DNA from: Bradyrhizobium sp. Gha
GTDB taxonomy: Bacteria; Pseudomonadota; Alphaproteobacteria; Rhizobiales; Xanthobacteraceae
Assembly: GCF_900113735.1 (NCBI RefSeq)
Contig: NZ_FOQM01000037.1
Span: 1 to 64,000 of the forward strand
Length of the DNA: 64,000 nt
Reading direction: 5' to 3'
Shown piece after piece: positions 16,945 through 26,845 of the stretch (its first letter is position 1; every line of letters begins with the position of its first letter). Under the pieces are notes generated by a model. That model had not been told where the DNA came from. It ran no database searches and saw nothing but the letters and a program-made list of their open reading frames with translations. The position numbers and the translations under genes are program-made.

Positions 16945-18816
16945 TTATATTCCCACCTCGGTCTTGATCAGGTTCTCCTCGCTGTCGTCATAGAGGGCGT
17001 CGATCAGTGACCGGTACCGCTCCATTATCTGCTTGCGGCGCTTTTTCCGCGTTGGCGTCATCACCCCATTCTCTGGAGAGAGCTCCTCCGGAAGTATTCT
17101 AAAGGCCTTGACCTGCTCGGCTCTCGCTAGCCGCGCATTTGCTTTAGCAATCTCGCCTTCAACCATCCGAACGACGATCTCTGAGTCCGCCAGATCCGAA
17201 TAGTGCGCAATACGAAGATCACGCGATTTGGCCCACTCCATTGTCGCGGTCGCATCTACTTCGATCAACGCCGTCAGATACTTCTTTCCTTCTCCGATCA
17301 CCGCCGCTTCAGAGATGAAGGGACTCTGCCGGATTTCGTTCTCGATCTGCGTGGGGCTGATCGATTTGCCGTTCGATGTGTTGATGATCTCCTTCTTTCG
17401 ATCGACCAGCTTGAACAGGCCTGTCGGCCCAATCTCCACGATATCGCCGGTATAGAGCCAGCCATCGCGGAGGGCCGACTTCGTTTCCTCTGGTTTATTC
17501 CAGTACCCGACAAAGAGCCCGGGACCTCTGACGATCATTTCTCCGTCTTCAAGAACGGCAGTTTCCCACGCTGCGTCATGCACGGGGACGCCTACGGTGC
17601 CCGCTTCCGGCCATTCAGCCATTTGGACCAGGTTCGCTCCAACCAGCTCGGTCTGCCCGTAGCATTCCTTTAGCTGCAATCCCCACAGCTGCCACAGAGA
17701 CATGAGTTCGGAAGGCATCGCAGCCGACGACGTATAGGTGACGATGAGCTCTTCAAACCCGACCTCGGCAAGCAAGGGACGGAAAATCCGTTCCCGGCAG
17801 ACGGCGAACAGGGCAGATATGAACGGGTTGGGCACACCGCCGGCCTGACGGTCGTCGAGCGCCTTGCGAGCGATCGTCATTGCAAATTGGTAGTCTTGCT
17901 TCTGCTTCTCCGACCCCGAATGAACCTTGCTGAGGATCTGGGTGGCAAACCTCTGATAGAACCTCGGCGGAGCCATGAAGTAGGTTGGCTTCACTTCCTT
18001 GATCGTTTGAGCGAAATCAGCGCTCGATTCCCCAAAGTACGGCACAAGCCGGATCAGCAGCGGCAACGTCGTCGCCTGCGCGCGCGCAACCGTGTGGGAC
18101 ATCGGAAGATGCACCACGACGCGATGCGCATCGGAACGCAAACTCGAATTGAAGGTTGTTACTGAGTGCGCGCCAGCGAGTAGCGAAAGGTGGTTTAGCA
18201 TCGCACCTTTCGGAAACCCCGTCGTACCGGATGTGTACCCGATGCTCGCGAGATCGCTTGCCCTTGATTTCGCAATCTGATCCCTCAGGAACAACTCAGC
18301 ATCGACCGCGATTCCTCTCAAGAACTCCTGGAGCGGGACAACATTTGCGGAGCCGCCCGCTCCCTTCCACTCCGGGTCGAGCACTATGACTTTCCTCAAC
18401 GTGTCGGCCAGGCCGGAGGCGCGGACAATATCCAGTTGAAGTTCGCTCCCGACAAAGACAAAAGAGGCTCCGGAATCGCTGAGGTAGTAGCCCACTTCTT
18501 CTGGCGATGACGTAAAATAGACGCCGACCATCACTCCGCCGGCGCAGATCGTCGCCATGTCCGCAAGCAGCCACTCCTGGGACACGTCTCCCATGATGGC
18601 CACACGGTCACCGTGTTTGAATCCGGCTCTCTGCAGGGCCGCGGCCAAATTGGCGACCAGATCTGAATACTGCCTCCAGGTTGTCGCAGTCCATTCGCCC
18701 CGGCGCTTCTGCTTGAAAGCTATTTCGTCCGGCCGCGCCGCTCTTCGAGACCTCAGAAGCTGCGGAATGGTGACATCCGCGAACTGAGCCCCCGACGTGA
18801 AATGTTCGACGTCCAT
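16945..18816 (-). CDS. AMP-dependent acyl-CoA synthetase (FAA1-like)
   Basis: About 623 residues of the adenylate-forming family, activating a carboxylic acid with ATP and CoA. The P-loop motif SIGYTSGTTGFPKGAML (near residue 190) and the A8 region YTGDIVEIGPTGLFKLVDRKKE are intact; NGKSISPTQIENEI follows. The size and the FAA1-type C-terminus point to a long-chain or bulky acid. I chose ATG at 18816 because it starts one base after the upstream gene's stop and removes a non-protein-like extension to 19002. Together with the adjacent hydratase it forms the start of a CoA-thioester route. Confidence 0.88.
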   Translation of the reverse strand: MDVEHFTSGAQFADVTIPQLLRSRRAARPDEIAFKQKRRGEWTATTWRQYSDLVANLAAALQRAGFKHGDRVAIMGDVSQEWLLADMATICAGGVMVGVYFTSSPEEVGYYLSDSGASFVFVGSELQLDIVRASGLADTLRKVIVLDPEWKGAGGSANVVPLQEFLRGIAVDAELFLRDQIAKSRASDLASIGYTSGTTGFPKGAMLNHLSLLAGAHSVTTFNSSLRSDAHRVVVHLPMSHTVARAQATTLPLLIRLVPYFGESSADFAQTIKEVKPTYFMAPPRFYQRFATQILSKVHSGSEKQKQDYQFAMTIARKALDDRQAGGVPNPFISALFAVCRERIFRPLLAEVGFEELIVTYTSSAAMPSELMSLWQLWGLQLKECYGQTELVGANLVQMAEWPEAGTVGVPVHDAAWETAVLEDGEMIVRGPGLFVGYWNKPEETKSALRDGWLYTGDIVEIGPTGLFKLVDRKKEIINTSNGKSISPTQIENEIRQSPFISEAAVIGEGKKYLTALIEVDATATMEWAKSRDLRIAHYSDLADSEIVVRMVEGEIAKANARLARAEQVKAFRILPEELSPENGVMTPTRKKRRKQIMERYRSLIDALYDDSEENLIKTEVGI

Positions 18817-18817
18817 T

Positions 18818-19597
18818 TCACCGCTCCGCGAAACGCTTACGCTTCTCGGCGAAAGCGGCGACCGCATCTCTGCGCTCTGGCGAAGCGAACGTGATGGTCT
18901 CCAGGGCCGTTGAGGTATCCAGCAGCAGGTGTGCATACTGCTTGATGATCTTGTTGACGCTGTACTTCGTCCAAATGATTGCTTCCTTTGGACCGCTCGC
19001 AAGCATCTCAGCGTATTCGATCGCGGCCTCCTTGACGTCTCTGTCGGAAATGACGTCGTTGATCATTCCGATGGAAGCCGCCTTTTCCGCGGAAATGAAT
19101 TCGCCGGTCATGAGATAGTGTTTCGCGCGGGCAGGCCCCATCAGGAGAGGCCAGATCACAGCCCCTCCGTCGCCTGCGACGACACCCGCCGTGACATGCG
19201 TATCAGCGAACCGTGCTGTTGGACTTGCGAAGATGACATCGCAAAATAGCGCCAGCGTCGCGCCCAAACCGACAGCAACGCCGTTGACTGCAGCAACAAT
19301 CGGGACTTCGACTTCCAACATATTCCGAATGAGATGACGCCCACCTCGGGTCGGCGAAGGAATCGGGCTCTTGTCGAGCGTCTTCTGATCGCCACCGGAA
19401 CAGAAGCCGCGCCCGGCGCCCGTCAGCACGATTGCGCGTGTCGCCTTGTCGTCGTCCAGCTCGACGAAGACGCGCTCCAACTCGTGGTGCATATCCCAGT
19501 TGATCGCATTCAGGATTTCCGGGCGGTTCATGGTTACGACTGCAACACCGCTGGGACGCCGCTCGACAATCAGATATTTGTAGCCCTGCTTCGACAT
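18818..19597 (-). CDS. Enoyl-CoA hydratase/isomerase family protein
   Basis: 259 residues with the crotonase oxyanion-hole regions: GAGRGFCSGGDQK near residue 65 and VNGVAVGLGATLALFCD near 110-125. The LxxA-x-G-C-type acid residues are partly replaced, so hydratase versus isomerase or hydrolase cannot be decided. GGAG lies eight bases before the ATG. It is coupled to the synthetase gene with a one-base gap, so it presumably acts on the same CoA thioester. The second crotonase of the block is at 21751-22512. Confidence 0.88.
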   Translation of the reverse strand: MSKQGYKYLIVERRPSGVAVVTMNRPEILNAINWDMHHELERVFVELDDDKATRAIVLTGAGRGFCSGGDQKTLDKSPIPSPTRGGRHLIRNMLEVEVPIVAAVNGVAVGLGATLALFCDVIFASPTARFADTHVTAGVVAGDGGAVIWPLLMGPARAKHYLMTGEFISAEKAASIGMINDVISDRDVKEAAIEYAEMLASGPKEAIIWTKYSVNKIIKQYAHLLLDTSTALETITFASPERRDAVAAFAEKRKRFAER

Positions 19598-19626
19598 TGG
19601 TCTACTCCCGTGTTTTCCTGGAACTT

Positions 19627-20757
19627 TTACTTTTGCGGCCGCATGGCGCGAATCTGACCGAGGATCTCCTCCGTCGGCCGCACAACATTGTTTCTGTCAT
19701 TGAAGTGCGGGATGACGTAGCGCCCGACCATTTCAATCGCTTCCATGATCTTCTCGTGATTTACGGAGTCCAGATGCAGCAGGACCTCATCAATGCCCAA
19801 TGCCTGGAACTTTTCGATCTGTCGAATGACGGTATCGGGGCTTCCGCAAACCGTAGTTGCCGAGTGATTGAGCAGATAGTCCCAGTCCTTGGCGGCGCGC
19901 TCCATGGCGGGTACGCTCTCGCTCATGTACGCGTAATCATCGGCAATCTTTGCCAAGCGCGGATAAGCGTCGGTCGAGATCTTCGCATAATTCATCAACG
20001 GCTCGGCGTAGTCTTCCGTCGCCTTCTGATCCGTAGGACCAATCCCAAAAAAGAGCGGAATGCCGATGCGTGGGCGCTCGAGCGGCCCAAGCTCGTCGCG
20101 CTTCCAGGATCGACGATAGGAGTTGAGCAGCTTTTCCTGAACCTCCCATCCCTGGTAGATTGAATTGCTCATCACAGCGAGGCCTTCGGCGCCAGCCCAG
20201 CTGTGACTGCGTTCGCTCGTCGCAGCGATGCCGATGACCGGATGGGGCTTCTGCTGGGGCTTCGGGACAAGCATTCGCGGCGGAACCTGGTAGTACTTGC
20301 CCTCGAAGGTGAAGATGTCTTCGCGCATCGATTTCTTCAGAAGCGCGATCCCCTCCTCCATTTGAGCGAGCGTCTCAGCCGGATCGACGTTGAACGCGCG
20401 CATCGCAATGGTGGTATTGGCTCGACCGGCGTAGAACTCCATGCGACCGTTCGAGAGAATGTCCGTCACCGCCAGGCGCTCCGCGGTCCGCAAGGCGTGA
20501 TTGATCTTCTGCGGCATCAAAGTGACCGCCGGCCTCAGCTTGATGCGCGAGGTGACGGCAGCGAGGTACCCATAGACTACCTCTGGCGCCGAGCTCGAAA
20601 TGCCGCCCAATGCGACGTGTTGTTCGGAGAGCGAGGCGCAATCGAACCCCATTTTTTCTGCGAGGCGCACCTCGTCCACTAGCTCATGAAGTCGGCGCGC
20701 ATAACTCTGCCCGACCTGGGTTTCCTGCTCCGACCAAAACCCGAACGTAAGTGCCAT
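19627..20757 (-). CDS. LLM class flavin-dependent oxidoreductase
   Basis: 376 residues of the bacterial luciferase-like family: SLSEQHVALGG near 45, the barrel strand SRIKLRPAVTLMPQKINHALRTAER, and SNGRMEFYAGRA near 105. Members use reduced FMN and O2 to hydroxylate or cleave C-S, C-N or C-C bonds. A flavin reductase that could feed it is encoded upstream in the same direction (26279-26806). GAGG lies nine bases before the ATG. The reaction is unknown; with a creatininase-like amidohydrolase next door, ring opening of a nitrogen heterocycle is one possibility. Confidence 0.88.
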   Translation of the reverse strand: MALTFGFWSEQETQVGQSYARRLHELVDEVRLAEKMGFDCASLSEQHVALGGISSSAPEVVYGYLAAVTSRIKLRPAVTLMPQKINHALRTAERLAVTDILSNGRMEFYAGRANTTIAMRAFNVDPAETLAQMEEGIALLKKSMREDIFTFEGKYYQVPPRMLVPKPQQKPHPVIGIAATSERSHSWAGAEGLAVMSNSIYQGWEVQEKLLNSYRRSWKRDELGPLERPRIGIPLFFGIGPTDQKATEDYAEPLMNYAKISTDAYPRLAKIADDYAYMSESVPAMERAAKDWDYLLNHSATTVCGSPDTVIRQIEKFQALGIDEVLLHLDSVNHEKIMEAIEMVGRYVIPHFNDRNNVVRPTEEILGQIRAMRPQK

Positions 20758-20976
20758 CTTCTTAATCCTCAGGGAGTTTCGAGATGGCCTAACATTTCAT
20801 AAGCACAGCAATATTTTCGTCCGAAGGCAGGGTCTCGCTACGCAACTTTCCAAATTTTGTGCTGTACGCAACCGAACCGCGTCATGTCTCAGGATATCGC
20901 CGTCCTTCGTCGCAACGCCGTGGCGATTTACCTGGGGACAGTGCTCGAAGAGCGGGATGCGCTAGATACGACCGGT

Positions 20977-21744
20977 CTATTTGTCAAAGGACGCGACGAG
21001 GAGCTCGGTTATCGCCTCAAGACATCGCTTGCCAATTGCCGCAGTCGACCCATGCGGATCGCCAATGATGCCGTTGGCAGTGACCGATTTGACGCCGTTT
21101 CTCCACATGGAGCGAAGTTGCTCTTCAGACAGCGCGCCAAGATGCCCCGCCTCGAACCGATCCGGCCGCACGCTGTCGGGACGCAGATACAGCATGAGAG
21201 ACGTCTCCGCTATGTCGGCATGCCCGCCAACCGCATCTGGGTCTGCGCCAGCCTCTTTGACCGCGCTTCGCCACCTGTCGATCCAAGCGATCGAATCGGA
21301 GAATGCATCGATCTCGACGTCTTCGGGAATAGCCTGCTTCAATCGAGGAAGCATGTCGCGCAGGATTGGAAAATTGCCGATGTGTCCCGAGAACAGCAGG
21401 ATCCGCTTGAAGCCGTGCCGAGCGAGACTTGTGCAGTAATCGACGCAGATCGCTTCGAACGTTTCAGGACGAAGGGAGATGGTGCCGGGAAATACGAGAT
21501 GGTGAGCTGAGCAGCCGACCTTGATTGTCGGTGCGATCAAAACATTTCCAAGATGCCGTGCCACTTTCGATGCGAGCGCATCAGCGTGGTCCGCATCCAT
21601 GCAAAGAGGAAGATGCGGTCCATGTTGCTCGACGGCCCCGCACGGTACCAGGATCGTCGACGTCCCCTGCGCCAGGGCCGCCGACACTTGCTCGAAATTC
21701 ATCAACTCCAGTCGAACTTCATCAGAAGAAGCGAATTCGGTCAT
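20977..21744 (-). CDS. Creatininase family amidohydrolase
   Basis: 255 residues. Metal-binding signatures of the creatininase family are present: VPCGAVEQHGPHLPLCMDADHAD (shown as VPCGAVEQHGPHLP then DADHAD) and later FSGHIGNFP and GHADIAETSLML. The family hydrolyses cyclic or linear amides using one or two divalent metals; members include creatininase and the peptidase MftE. The ATG at 21744 follows AGG by six bases; a TTG one codon earlier is also open. It is six bases from the upstream crotonase gene, so it is co-transcribed. It suggests an amide intermediate. Confidence 0.87.
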   Translation of the reverse strand: MTEFASSDEVRLELMNFEQVSAALAQGTSTILVPCGAVEQHGPHLPLCMDADHADALASKVARHLGNVLIAPTIKVGCSAHHLVFPGTISLRPETFEAICVDYCTSLARHGFKRILLFSGHIGNFPILRDMLPRLKQAIPEDVEIDAFSDSIAWIDRWRSAVKEAGADPDAVGGHADIAETSLMLYLRPDSVRPDRFEAGHLGALSEEQLRSMWRNGVKSVTANGIIGDPHGSTAAIGKRCLEAITELLVASFDK

Positions 21745-21750
21745 CAATGC

Positions 21751-22512
21751 CTACTTTGCGTTTTTCGACAGAAATCGGGCCCGCGCATCTGCTGAACTGT
21801 CTCCCGTCAGGTAGGCCCCAAGATCCTCAATTGTCATCGCCTCAAGGGAGGCGTCGTCCATCTGGTCCGTCAGGTTCAGCGAACGCTTGATGGCCGCAAA
21901 TAGCCTTTGATCCTTTCCACGAAGGTGCTTACACACTTCTAACGCCCTGGACTTTATCTCCGAAGTCGCAGCAATCTCGTCGATTGCTCCGATCGCAAGC
22001 GCCTTCCTTGCATCGACCAGCTCGCCCCAATATAGCAGTGATTGCGCTTCACGAAGTCCCAGTCTCTGCACCGCCTTCCGCATGCCTTTGGCTGCAGGCA
22101 AGAGACCATGATTAATTTCCGGGAAGCCGATCTTGCACTCGCCATTCGCGATCACGTAGTCGGCGTGCAGAAGAAATTCCAATGCGCCGCCGACCGCGTA
22201 ACCGCGGACGGCACATACGAACGGCGCTGGATATCGCTCCATCTCGCAAAGAAGCGCATGGAACGACCTCATACGAGGCCGGGATATCTCGATGCCCGAC
22301 ACTTCCTTTATGTCGCCGCCAGCACTGAAGAACCGGGCACCTTGGCCAGTCAGAACAATACCTGGCGGCGCCGCCTGGCTGGCGAGAGCCCGAAAGGCAT
22401 CCAGCAAGCGTTCAACCAGCCCGTTGTTCAACGCGTTTGCTGGCGGCCTGTTCATAGTCATTGTGACCATGTCAAGGTCGCGATCGATTAAGAGGGCGTC
22501 ATCCTGTACCAT
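21751..22512 (-). CDS. Enoyl-CoA hydratase/isomerase family protein
   Basis: 253 residues, a second crotonase. Oxyanion-hole segments are GQGARFFSAGGDIKE (near 60-68) and AVRGYAVGGALEFLLHAD (near 103-120). It carries a C-terminal helical region with an AYLTGDSSADARARFL trimerisation-type tail. It is only modestly similar to the neighbour at 18818-19597, so the two probably do successive steps rather than being recent duplicates. Confidence 0.88.
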   Translation of the reverse strand: MVQDDALLIDRDLDMVTMTMNRPPANALNNGLVERLLDAFRALASQAAPPGIVLTGQGARFFSAGGDIKEVSGIEISRPRMRSFHALLCEMERYPAPFVCAVRGYAVGGALEFLLHADYVIANGECKIGFPEINHGLLPAAKGMRKAVQRLGLREAQSLLYWGELVDARKALAIGAIDEIAATSEIKSRALEVCKHLRGKDQRLFAAIKRSLNLTDQMDDASLEAMTIEDLGAYLTGDSSADARARFLSKNAK

Positions 22513-22713
22513 GAGTAGAGTCTAGGCGACGGACCTCGAAATTGGTTGCGGTACACCGCTTCATCGTCGGCAGTCCTTGACACAAAAGGTTGCCCCAGCG
22601 GCACATCGCGGCATTATCTGCTTCGACGGCTTTGCAATTCCGCTGGTCTGTGGGACCGTTTTCAGCAGGAGAGAGAGCATACAGTGCTCGGCGAAATGTG
22701 CGCCACAGCTCCG

Positions 22714-23433
22714 CTACATTCCGAGATATGCGCGTTGAATCTCGGAATTGTTGAGCAGTTCGTGACTCGATCCGTGCAGTACGATTGAGCCATTCTCCAG
22801 AACGTAGCCACGGTCGCTCAAGGCAAGCGATTTCGCCACGTTCTGTTCGACCAGCAGCACCGTAATCCCTTGCTTATGGAGCGATTCCACTACGCCAAAC
22901 ATCACATCTGTCAGTGCAGGCGATAACCCAATCGACGGCTCGTCGAACATGACGATTTCGGGCTTTGACATGATCGCACGTCCAATCGCCAACATTTGCT
23001 GTTCACCACCGGATAACGTCCCGGCCAGTTGCCGTCTACGCTCCCGTAATCTATCGAACAGCTGGTAGACGAACTCAAGCGTCTCGAGCTGATGGGCCTT
23101 CGCGCGCTTCAGCGATCCGCCCAGCAGAAGATTCTCCTCGACAGAGAGGCTGCCAAAAATTTGCCGACCCTCGGCGACCTGCGCTATACCGCGTTCGCAG
23201 ATCTCCCATGAGGGCAGCCCGGTAATATTGGCGCCGTTCATTTTTACGACGCCACTCGAGGATCGTACTATACCCGAGATTGACCTGATGAGCGACGTCT
23301 TCCCTGCACCATTCGCCCCAACGACGCAGATCAACTCCCCTTTGCGTATCTGCAGCGAGACGCCGTTTAGTGCGATCGATCCGTCGTAGGCAACAGAGAG
23401 CCCGTCAATCGATAAGAGCGCCCCGTCAAGCAT
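22714..23433 (-). CDS. livF: LivF-type ABC transporter ATPase
   Basis: 239 residues with Walker A GANGAGKTS, signature LSGGEQQML and Walker B IVMFDEPSIG, followed by VLLVEQNV, typical of LivF. It energises uptake through LivH/LivM. The start overlaps the livG stop by eight bases. A 201-base gap separates it from the downstream crotonase gene, where an internal promoter could lie. Confidence 0.93.
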   Translation of the reverse strand: MLDGALLSIDGLSVAYDGSIALNGVSLQIRKGELICVVGANGAGKTSLIRSISGIVRSSSGVVKMNGANITGLPSWEICERGIAQVAEGRQIFGSLSVEENLLLGGSLKRAKAHQLETLEFVYQLFDRLRERRRQLAGTLSGGEQQMLAIGRAIMSKPEIVMFDEPSIGLSPALTDVMFGVVESLHKQGITVLLVEQNVAKSLALSDRGYVLENGSIVLHGSSHELLNNSEIQRAYLGM

Positions 23434-24151
23434 GGAAGCCCGCCCCCAGATAGCTATCGAGAACCTTCGGATCGGCGACCACTGCTGCGGGATTTCCCTC
23501 GGCGATCTTGGCGCCGTGATGAAGTACGACGACGTTCGAGGCGACTTCCATCACGATCCGCATAACGTGTTCGACCAGGAGGATCGTCAGCCCGCCTTCG
23601 GCAAGTGTCTGCAACACCCGGACGACACCCGCCGCTTCTGTCGGTCGAAGCCCTGCCATTACCTCATCCAGCAACAGCAGTTTTGGGCGAGTGGATAACG
23701 CCTTCGCCGTCTCCAGCATTTTCCTATCCGGGAGCGTTAGCTGGTCCGTCCGCGCATTGGCCTTGCCGGCAAGTCCGACTCTTTCGAGGGATTCGTAGGC
23801 TTTCGATTTGGCTTCCTTTACGCTTTTAGTCCAGCTGAAGGCGCCCACCATTGCGTTCTCGAGCACGGACATATCACGCATTGGCCGAACGATCTGAAAT
23901 GTTCTTGCGATGCCCATCCTGCAGACAATTTCAGGAGAAGTATTGTTGATCTGGCGTCCTTCGAAGAACACCTGCCCGCTGGTGGGGCTCAGGGAGCCGG
24001 CCACAAGGTTGAAACAGGTTGTCTTTCCCGCGCCATTTGGCCCGATGAGCGCAGTAATACGTCCGGCCTCTAACGTAAAGTTGACGTCCTTGACCGCGAC
24101 CAATCCCCCGAACGATCGGGAGAGGTTCTTCACTTCCAATAAAGCCGTCAT
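23426..24151 (-). CDS. livG: LivG-type ABC transporter ATPase
   Basis: About 241 residues with Walker A GPNGAGKTTCFN. The Q-loop, the signature region (LTLPDRKMLETAKAL, where the usual LSxGxQR is altered to LTLPDRK) and Walker B LLLLDEVMAGL follow. The ATG at 24151 overlaps the livM stop as ATGA, which decides the start against an in-frame alternative at 24181. It works as a heterodimer with LivF. Confidence 0.93.
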   Translation of the reverse strand: MTALLEVKNLSRSFGGLVAVKDVNFTLEAGRITALIGPNGAGKTTCFNLVAGSLSPTSGQVFFEGRQINNTSPEIVCRMGIARTFQIVRPMRDMSVLENAMVGAFSWTKSVKEAKSKAYESLERVGLAGKANARTDQLTLPDRKMLETAKALSTRPKLLLLDEVMAGLRPTEAAGVVRVLQTLAEGGLTILLVEHVMRIVMEVASNVVVLHHGAKIAEGNPAAVVADPKVLDSYLGAGFHA

Positions 24152-25149
24152 TCCTCGGCCTTTCTCAGGTGCGGCAACCACACTTTGGACGGCGCCTGAA
24201 TTGCTTCGCCGAGACGCACGATCGCCGGCCAGATGCCAACTGGCAGAAACCAGACGACCAAAATCAGGACAATACCGTATGTGATATTGTTCAGCCCCGG
24301 GATCCGAAGACTGTCGCCGATGGCACTCATCAGATGATTCAGAGGGATCGCGGTAAGCGAACCAATCAGAGGACCGAACGTCGTGCCCAGCCCACCGACC
24401 ACAGGTCCAATCAGCACATCAACGGAGAGCCCCATACCCATGATCGAGTCCGGGAATATCGACCCTTGCACGAGTCCCAGAACCCCACCGCCCGCCGCGG
24501 CCGCTGCGGCGGATACGGAGATCACAAGAATCTTGTGCCGGAAAGTGCGGACGCCGAGCGCTCTTGCGGCCGGTTCATCATCTCGCATCGCTCGCCACAC
24601 GTATCCGAGGTAGGATCGTGAAATGAGTTCAGTCCCCGCGATGCCCAGCGCAGCCAGTGCAAGAGCGACAAAGTAGTAAAAGCGAGCTCCGCCTCGGAGC
24701 ATTAAGAATTCGATCTCGCCAGTGGGCGCCGGAAAGAACAGTCCCTGCATTGCGCCAACGAATTCCCATCCACTGAACATGATCCTGGCAAACTCCGCAG
24801 CCGCAATCGTCAGCAGCGCGAAATAAATCCCGCGCACTTCGAAGCGGAAGCTCAGCCACGCCAATGCCGCACCGACTGACCCGGCAATGATCATTCCAAG
24901 GAAGAGGCCAATCCATGGCGAGATTCCGTACTTTACGTAGAGAACGCCAACCGAATAGGCCCCTAGCCCAACAAAAAGTGCATGGCCAATCGATAGCTGG
25001 CCGCCGATCCCGAGCATCAAGTTCCAGGACTGCCCCAGGAAAGTGAATAGCAACACGATCGTCATCAGTGAGATAAGGTACGGATCTGCAAATGAGCCGA
25101 CCAACGTAAGAACGACGAAGACCATCGCTCCAGCAAGCCACCGCTTCAT
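24148..25149 (-). CDS. livM: LivM-type ABC transporter permease
   Basis: Inner-membrane permease of about 333 residues with eight or more membrane segments and the family motif GQLSIGHALFVGLGAYS near residue 50. The cytoplasmic EAA-like loop is around GRMSYLGYVWRAMRDDEPAARALG (last part RDDEPAARALG). Two starts are possible: ATG 25149, 13 bases after the livH stop, or GTG 25179 with an upstream GAGAGGG, overlapping livH by 17 bases. Confidence 0.92.
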   Translation of the reverse strand: MKRWLAGAMVFVVLTLVGSFADPYLISLMTIVLLFTFLGQSWNLMLGIGGQLSIGHALFVGLGAYSVGVLYVKYGISPWIGLFLGMIIAGSVGAALAWLSFRFEVRGIYFALLTIAAAEFARIMFSGWEFVGAMQGLFFPAPTGEIEFLMLRGGARFYYFVALALAALGIAGTELISRSYLGYVWRAMRDDEPAARALGVRTFRHKILVISVSAAAAAAGGGVLGLVQGSIFPDSIMGMGLSVDVLIGPVVGGLGTTFGPLIGSLTAIPLNHLMSAIGDSLRIPGLNNITYGIVLILVVWFLPVGIWPAIVRLGEAIQAPSKVWLPHLRKAEE

Positions 25150-25162
25150 TTCAGGCCCGCCA

Positions 25163-26032
25163 TCAAATCTCTTTTGCACCGAAGAACCCTCTCGGACGGA
25201 AAATCAGGATGATGATGAGGAGCGCATAGGGAAGCGCCGTTTTCAGTGACGGTGTGAACATCAGCGCCGCAATCGCCTCGGCGACCCCGATAACGAGGCC
25301 TCCCAGCAGCGCCCCGCTGAAGCTGCCGAGACCACCGACAATGACTGTCACGAAAGCAAGAAGAGTGAAGTCAACGGCGAGATAGGGTTGGGCATCAAAC
25401 AGAGGAGATATCAGCGCGCCGGCCACACCGGCGCAGGCAGCACCAATTCCAAACGTCACCGCATAGACTCGGGGAATGTTCAAGCCAACGACAAGACCTC
25501 CCAACCGGTTGTCTGCGGCCGCTCGCAATGCCCGGCCAAACGAGGAAAACCGGAGGTATACTCCCAGCAGAGCGATAAGAAGACCCGCGGTTATCGCCGC
25601 CTGCAATCTCGCCAGATCGAGCGTCACGAAGCCGAGTGATACAGTGCTAAACGACAGTTCAGAGGCAGTCGGACGCGGGTCAGGCCCGAAGGCGACCAGA
25701 AGGACGCCGCTAAAGAGCAGCGATAGGCCGATGAATACAATGAATTGGTAATGATGGGGCCGGTTGACGAACCGCTTCACTATCGAGGCTTCGAGGAGGT
25801 AACCGAAAAAGAACATGAGGACCGCAGCTATTGCGGCCGCTACGATGATCGGGACGTTACAAAGACGGACCGCCCAGTATCCGATATAGACGCCGAAGAC
25901 GACCATCTCACCGTGCGCGAAGTTTACTACCCGCATCACGCCGAATATGATGGTCAACCCTAGCGCCACCAGGCCATAGACGAGACCCAGCAGAATGCCG
26001 CTCGCAAGAACGTTGAGCCAAAGTGACAGCAT
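25163..26032 (-). CDS. livH: LivH-type ABC transporter permease
   Basis: 289-residue permease beginning MLSLWLNVLASGILLGLVYG with the family motif GVMRVVNFAHGEMVVFG near 35-50 and a late IVGGLGSFSGALLGG segment. ATG at 26032 is chosen because it opens directly into TM1; the frame is open to 26122, but the extension is not protein-like. It heads the livHMGF run. The 246 bases between it and the flavin reductase gene hold no further gene. Confidence 0.93.
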   Translation of the reverse strand: MLSLWLNVLASGILLGLVYGLVALGLTIIFGVMRVVNFAHGEMVVFGVYIGYWAVRLCNVPIIVAAAIAAVLMFFFGYLLEASIVKRFVNRPHHYQFIVFIGLSLLFSGVLLVAFGPDPRPTASELSFSTVSLGFVTLDLARLQAAITAGLLIALLGVYLRFSSFGRALRAAADNRLGGLVVGLNIPRVYAVTFGIGAACAGVAGALISPLFDAQPYLAVDFTLLAFVTVIVGGLGSFSGALLGGLVIGVAEAIAALMFTPSLKTALPYALLIIILIFRPRGFFGAKEI

Positions 26033-26278
26033 TAGTGAGCAACGAACGGTACGAGTGGACACCGCAGCCAGGACATTGGGATGCCCGAAGGCGCGACTGG
26101 CGCCTGGCCTCCATCGCGCCAAATCGAGATGACGTCGCTAACTGCTTTCCGCCTGGTCCGCTCAACGCTCATCGCTGCCCCCTTGCTCCAGAATTGACCA
26201 TTGTTGACTATGAACGGCGGTTCACAGAAGTGGCCTGCTAGGATCCGCCATGCCTCAAGCCCGAAACCGAAGGTAATT

Positions 26279-26806
26279 CTAACGCTTCGGTACGGTGAAT
26301 TCGCCGTTCACATAGACAAGGGGTTCGCGATCCGCGTTTATCGCCTGTGCGACCACCTCACCGACGAAGATCGTGTGACTGCCCGCATCGTGAGAATCGG
26401 ACAATCGGCAATCAAAGCTACAAATCGCATCGATCAGACTTGGCGCTCCCGTAATCAGTTCGCGCCACAAAGCCTCGGTAAAGCGCACGTCACCTTTGCT
26501 GCCGTCCTGACCCGAGAACTTCCTTGCCAGCTCGGCGTGATCCGCCGCGAGAATATTCCAGCAGAATGACCTGCTCTGCTTTATCGTATCGTGACCGCCA
26601 GCCGATTTGTTCACGCAGACGAGCACGCTCGATGGCTCGGTCGACAATGAGCAGCCGGCCGTCAGCGTCAAACCGTGCCTGCCAGGTTGCACCCCGGTAG
26701 TCACGATAGACACTGCACCCGGCACGTTGCGCATTGCACTGCGGAACTCCTTGCTACTGAACGCCGGGATTTCTTGACTAGGCATAGGCGACACTCGGAA
26801 GTTCAT
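26279..26806 (-). CDS. Flavin reductase family protein
   Basis: 175 residues with the split-barrel FMN-binding fold: an N-terminal FRSAMRNVPGAVSIVTTG, the loop GLTLTAGCSLSTEPSSVLVCVN, and a late GSHTIFVGEV. It makes reduced flavin from NAD(P)H for a partner oxygenase, here most likely the LLM enzyme at 19627-20757. An internal Met at codon 8 is an alternative start. It lies 39 bases downstream of the VOC gene, so the two are probably co-transcribed. Confidence 0.9.
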   Translation of the reverse strand: MNFRVSPMPSQEIPAFSSKEFRSAMRNVPGAVSIVTTGVQPGRHGLTLTAGCSLSTEPSSVLVCVNKSAGGHDTIKQSRSFCWNILAADHAELARKFSGQDGSKGDVRFTEALWRELITGAPSLIDAICSFDCRLSDSHDAGSHTIFVGEVVAQAINADREPLVYVNGEFTVPKR

Positions 26807-26845
26807 GGTGATAGGTTTCCCCGATAGATTTGAACCGATAGTCGG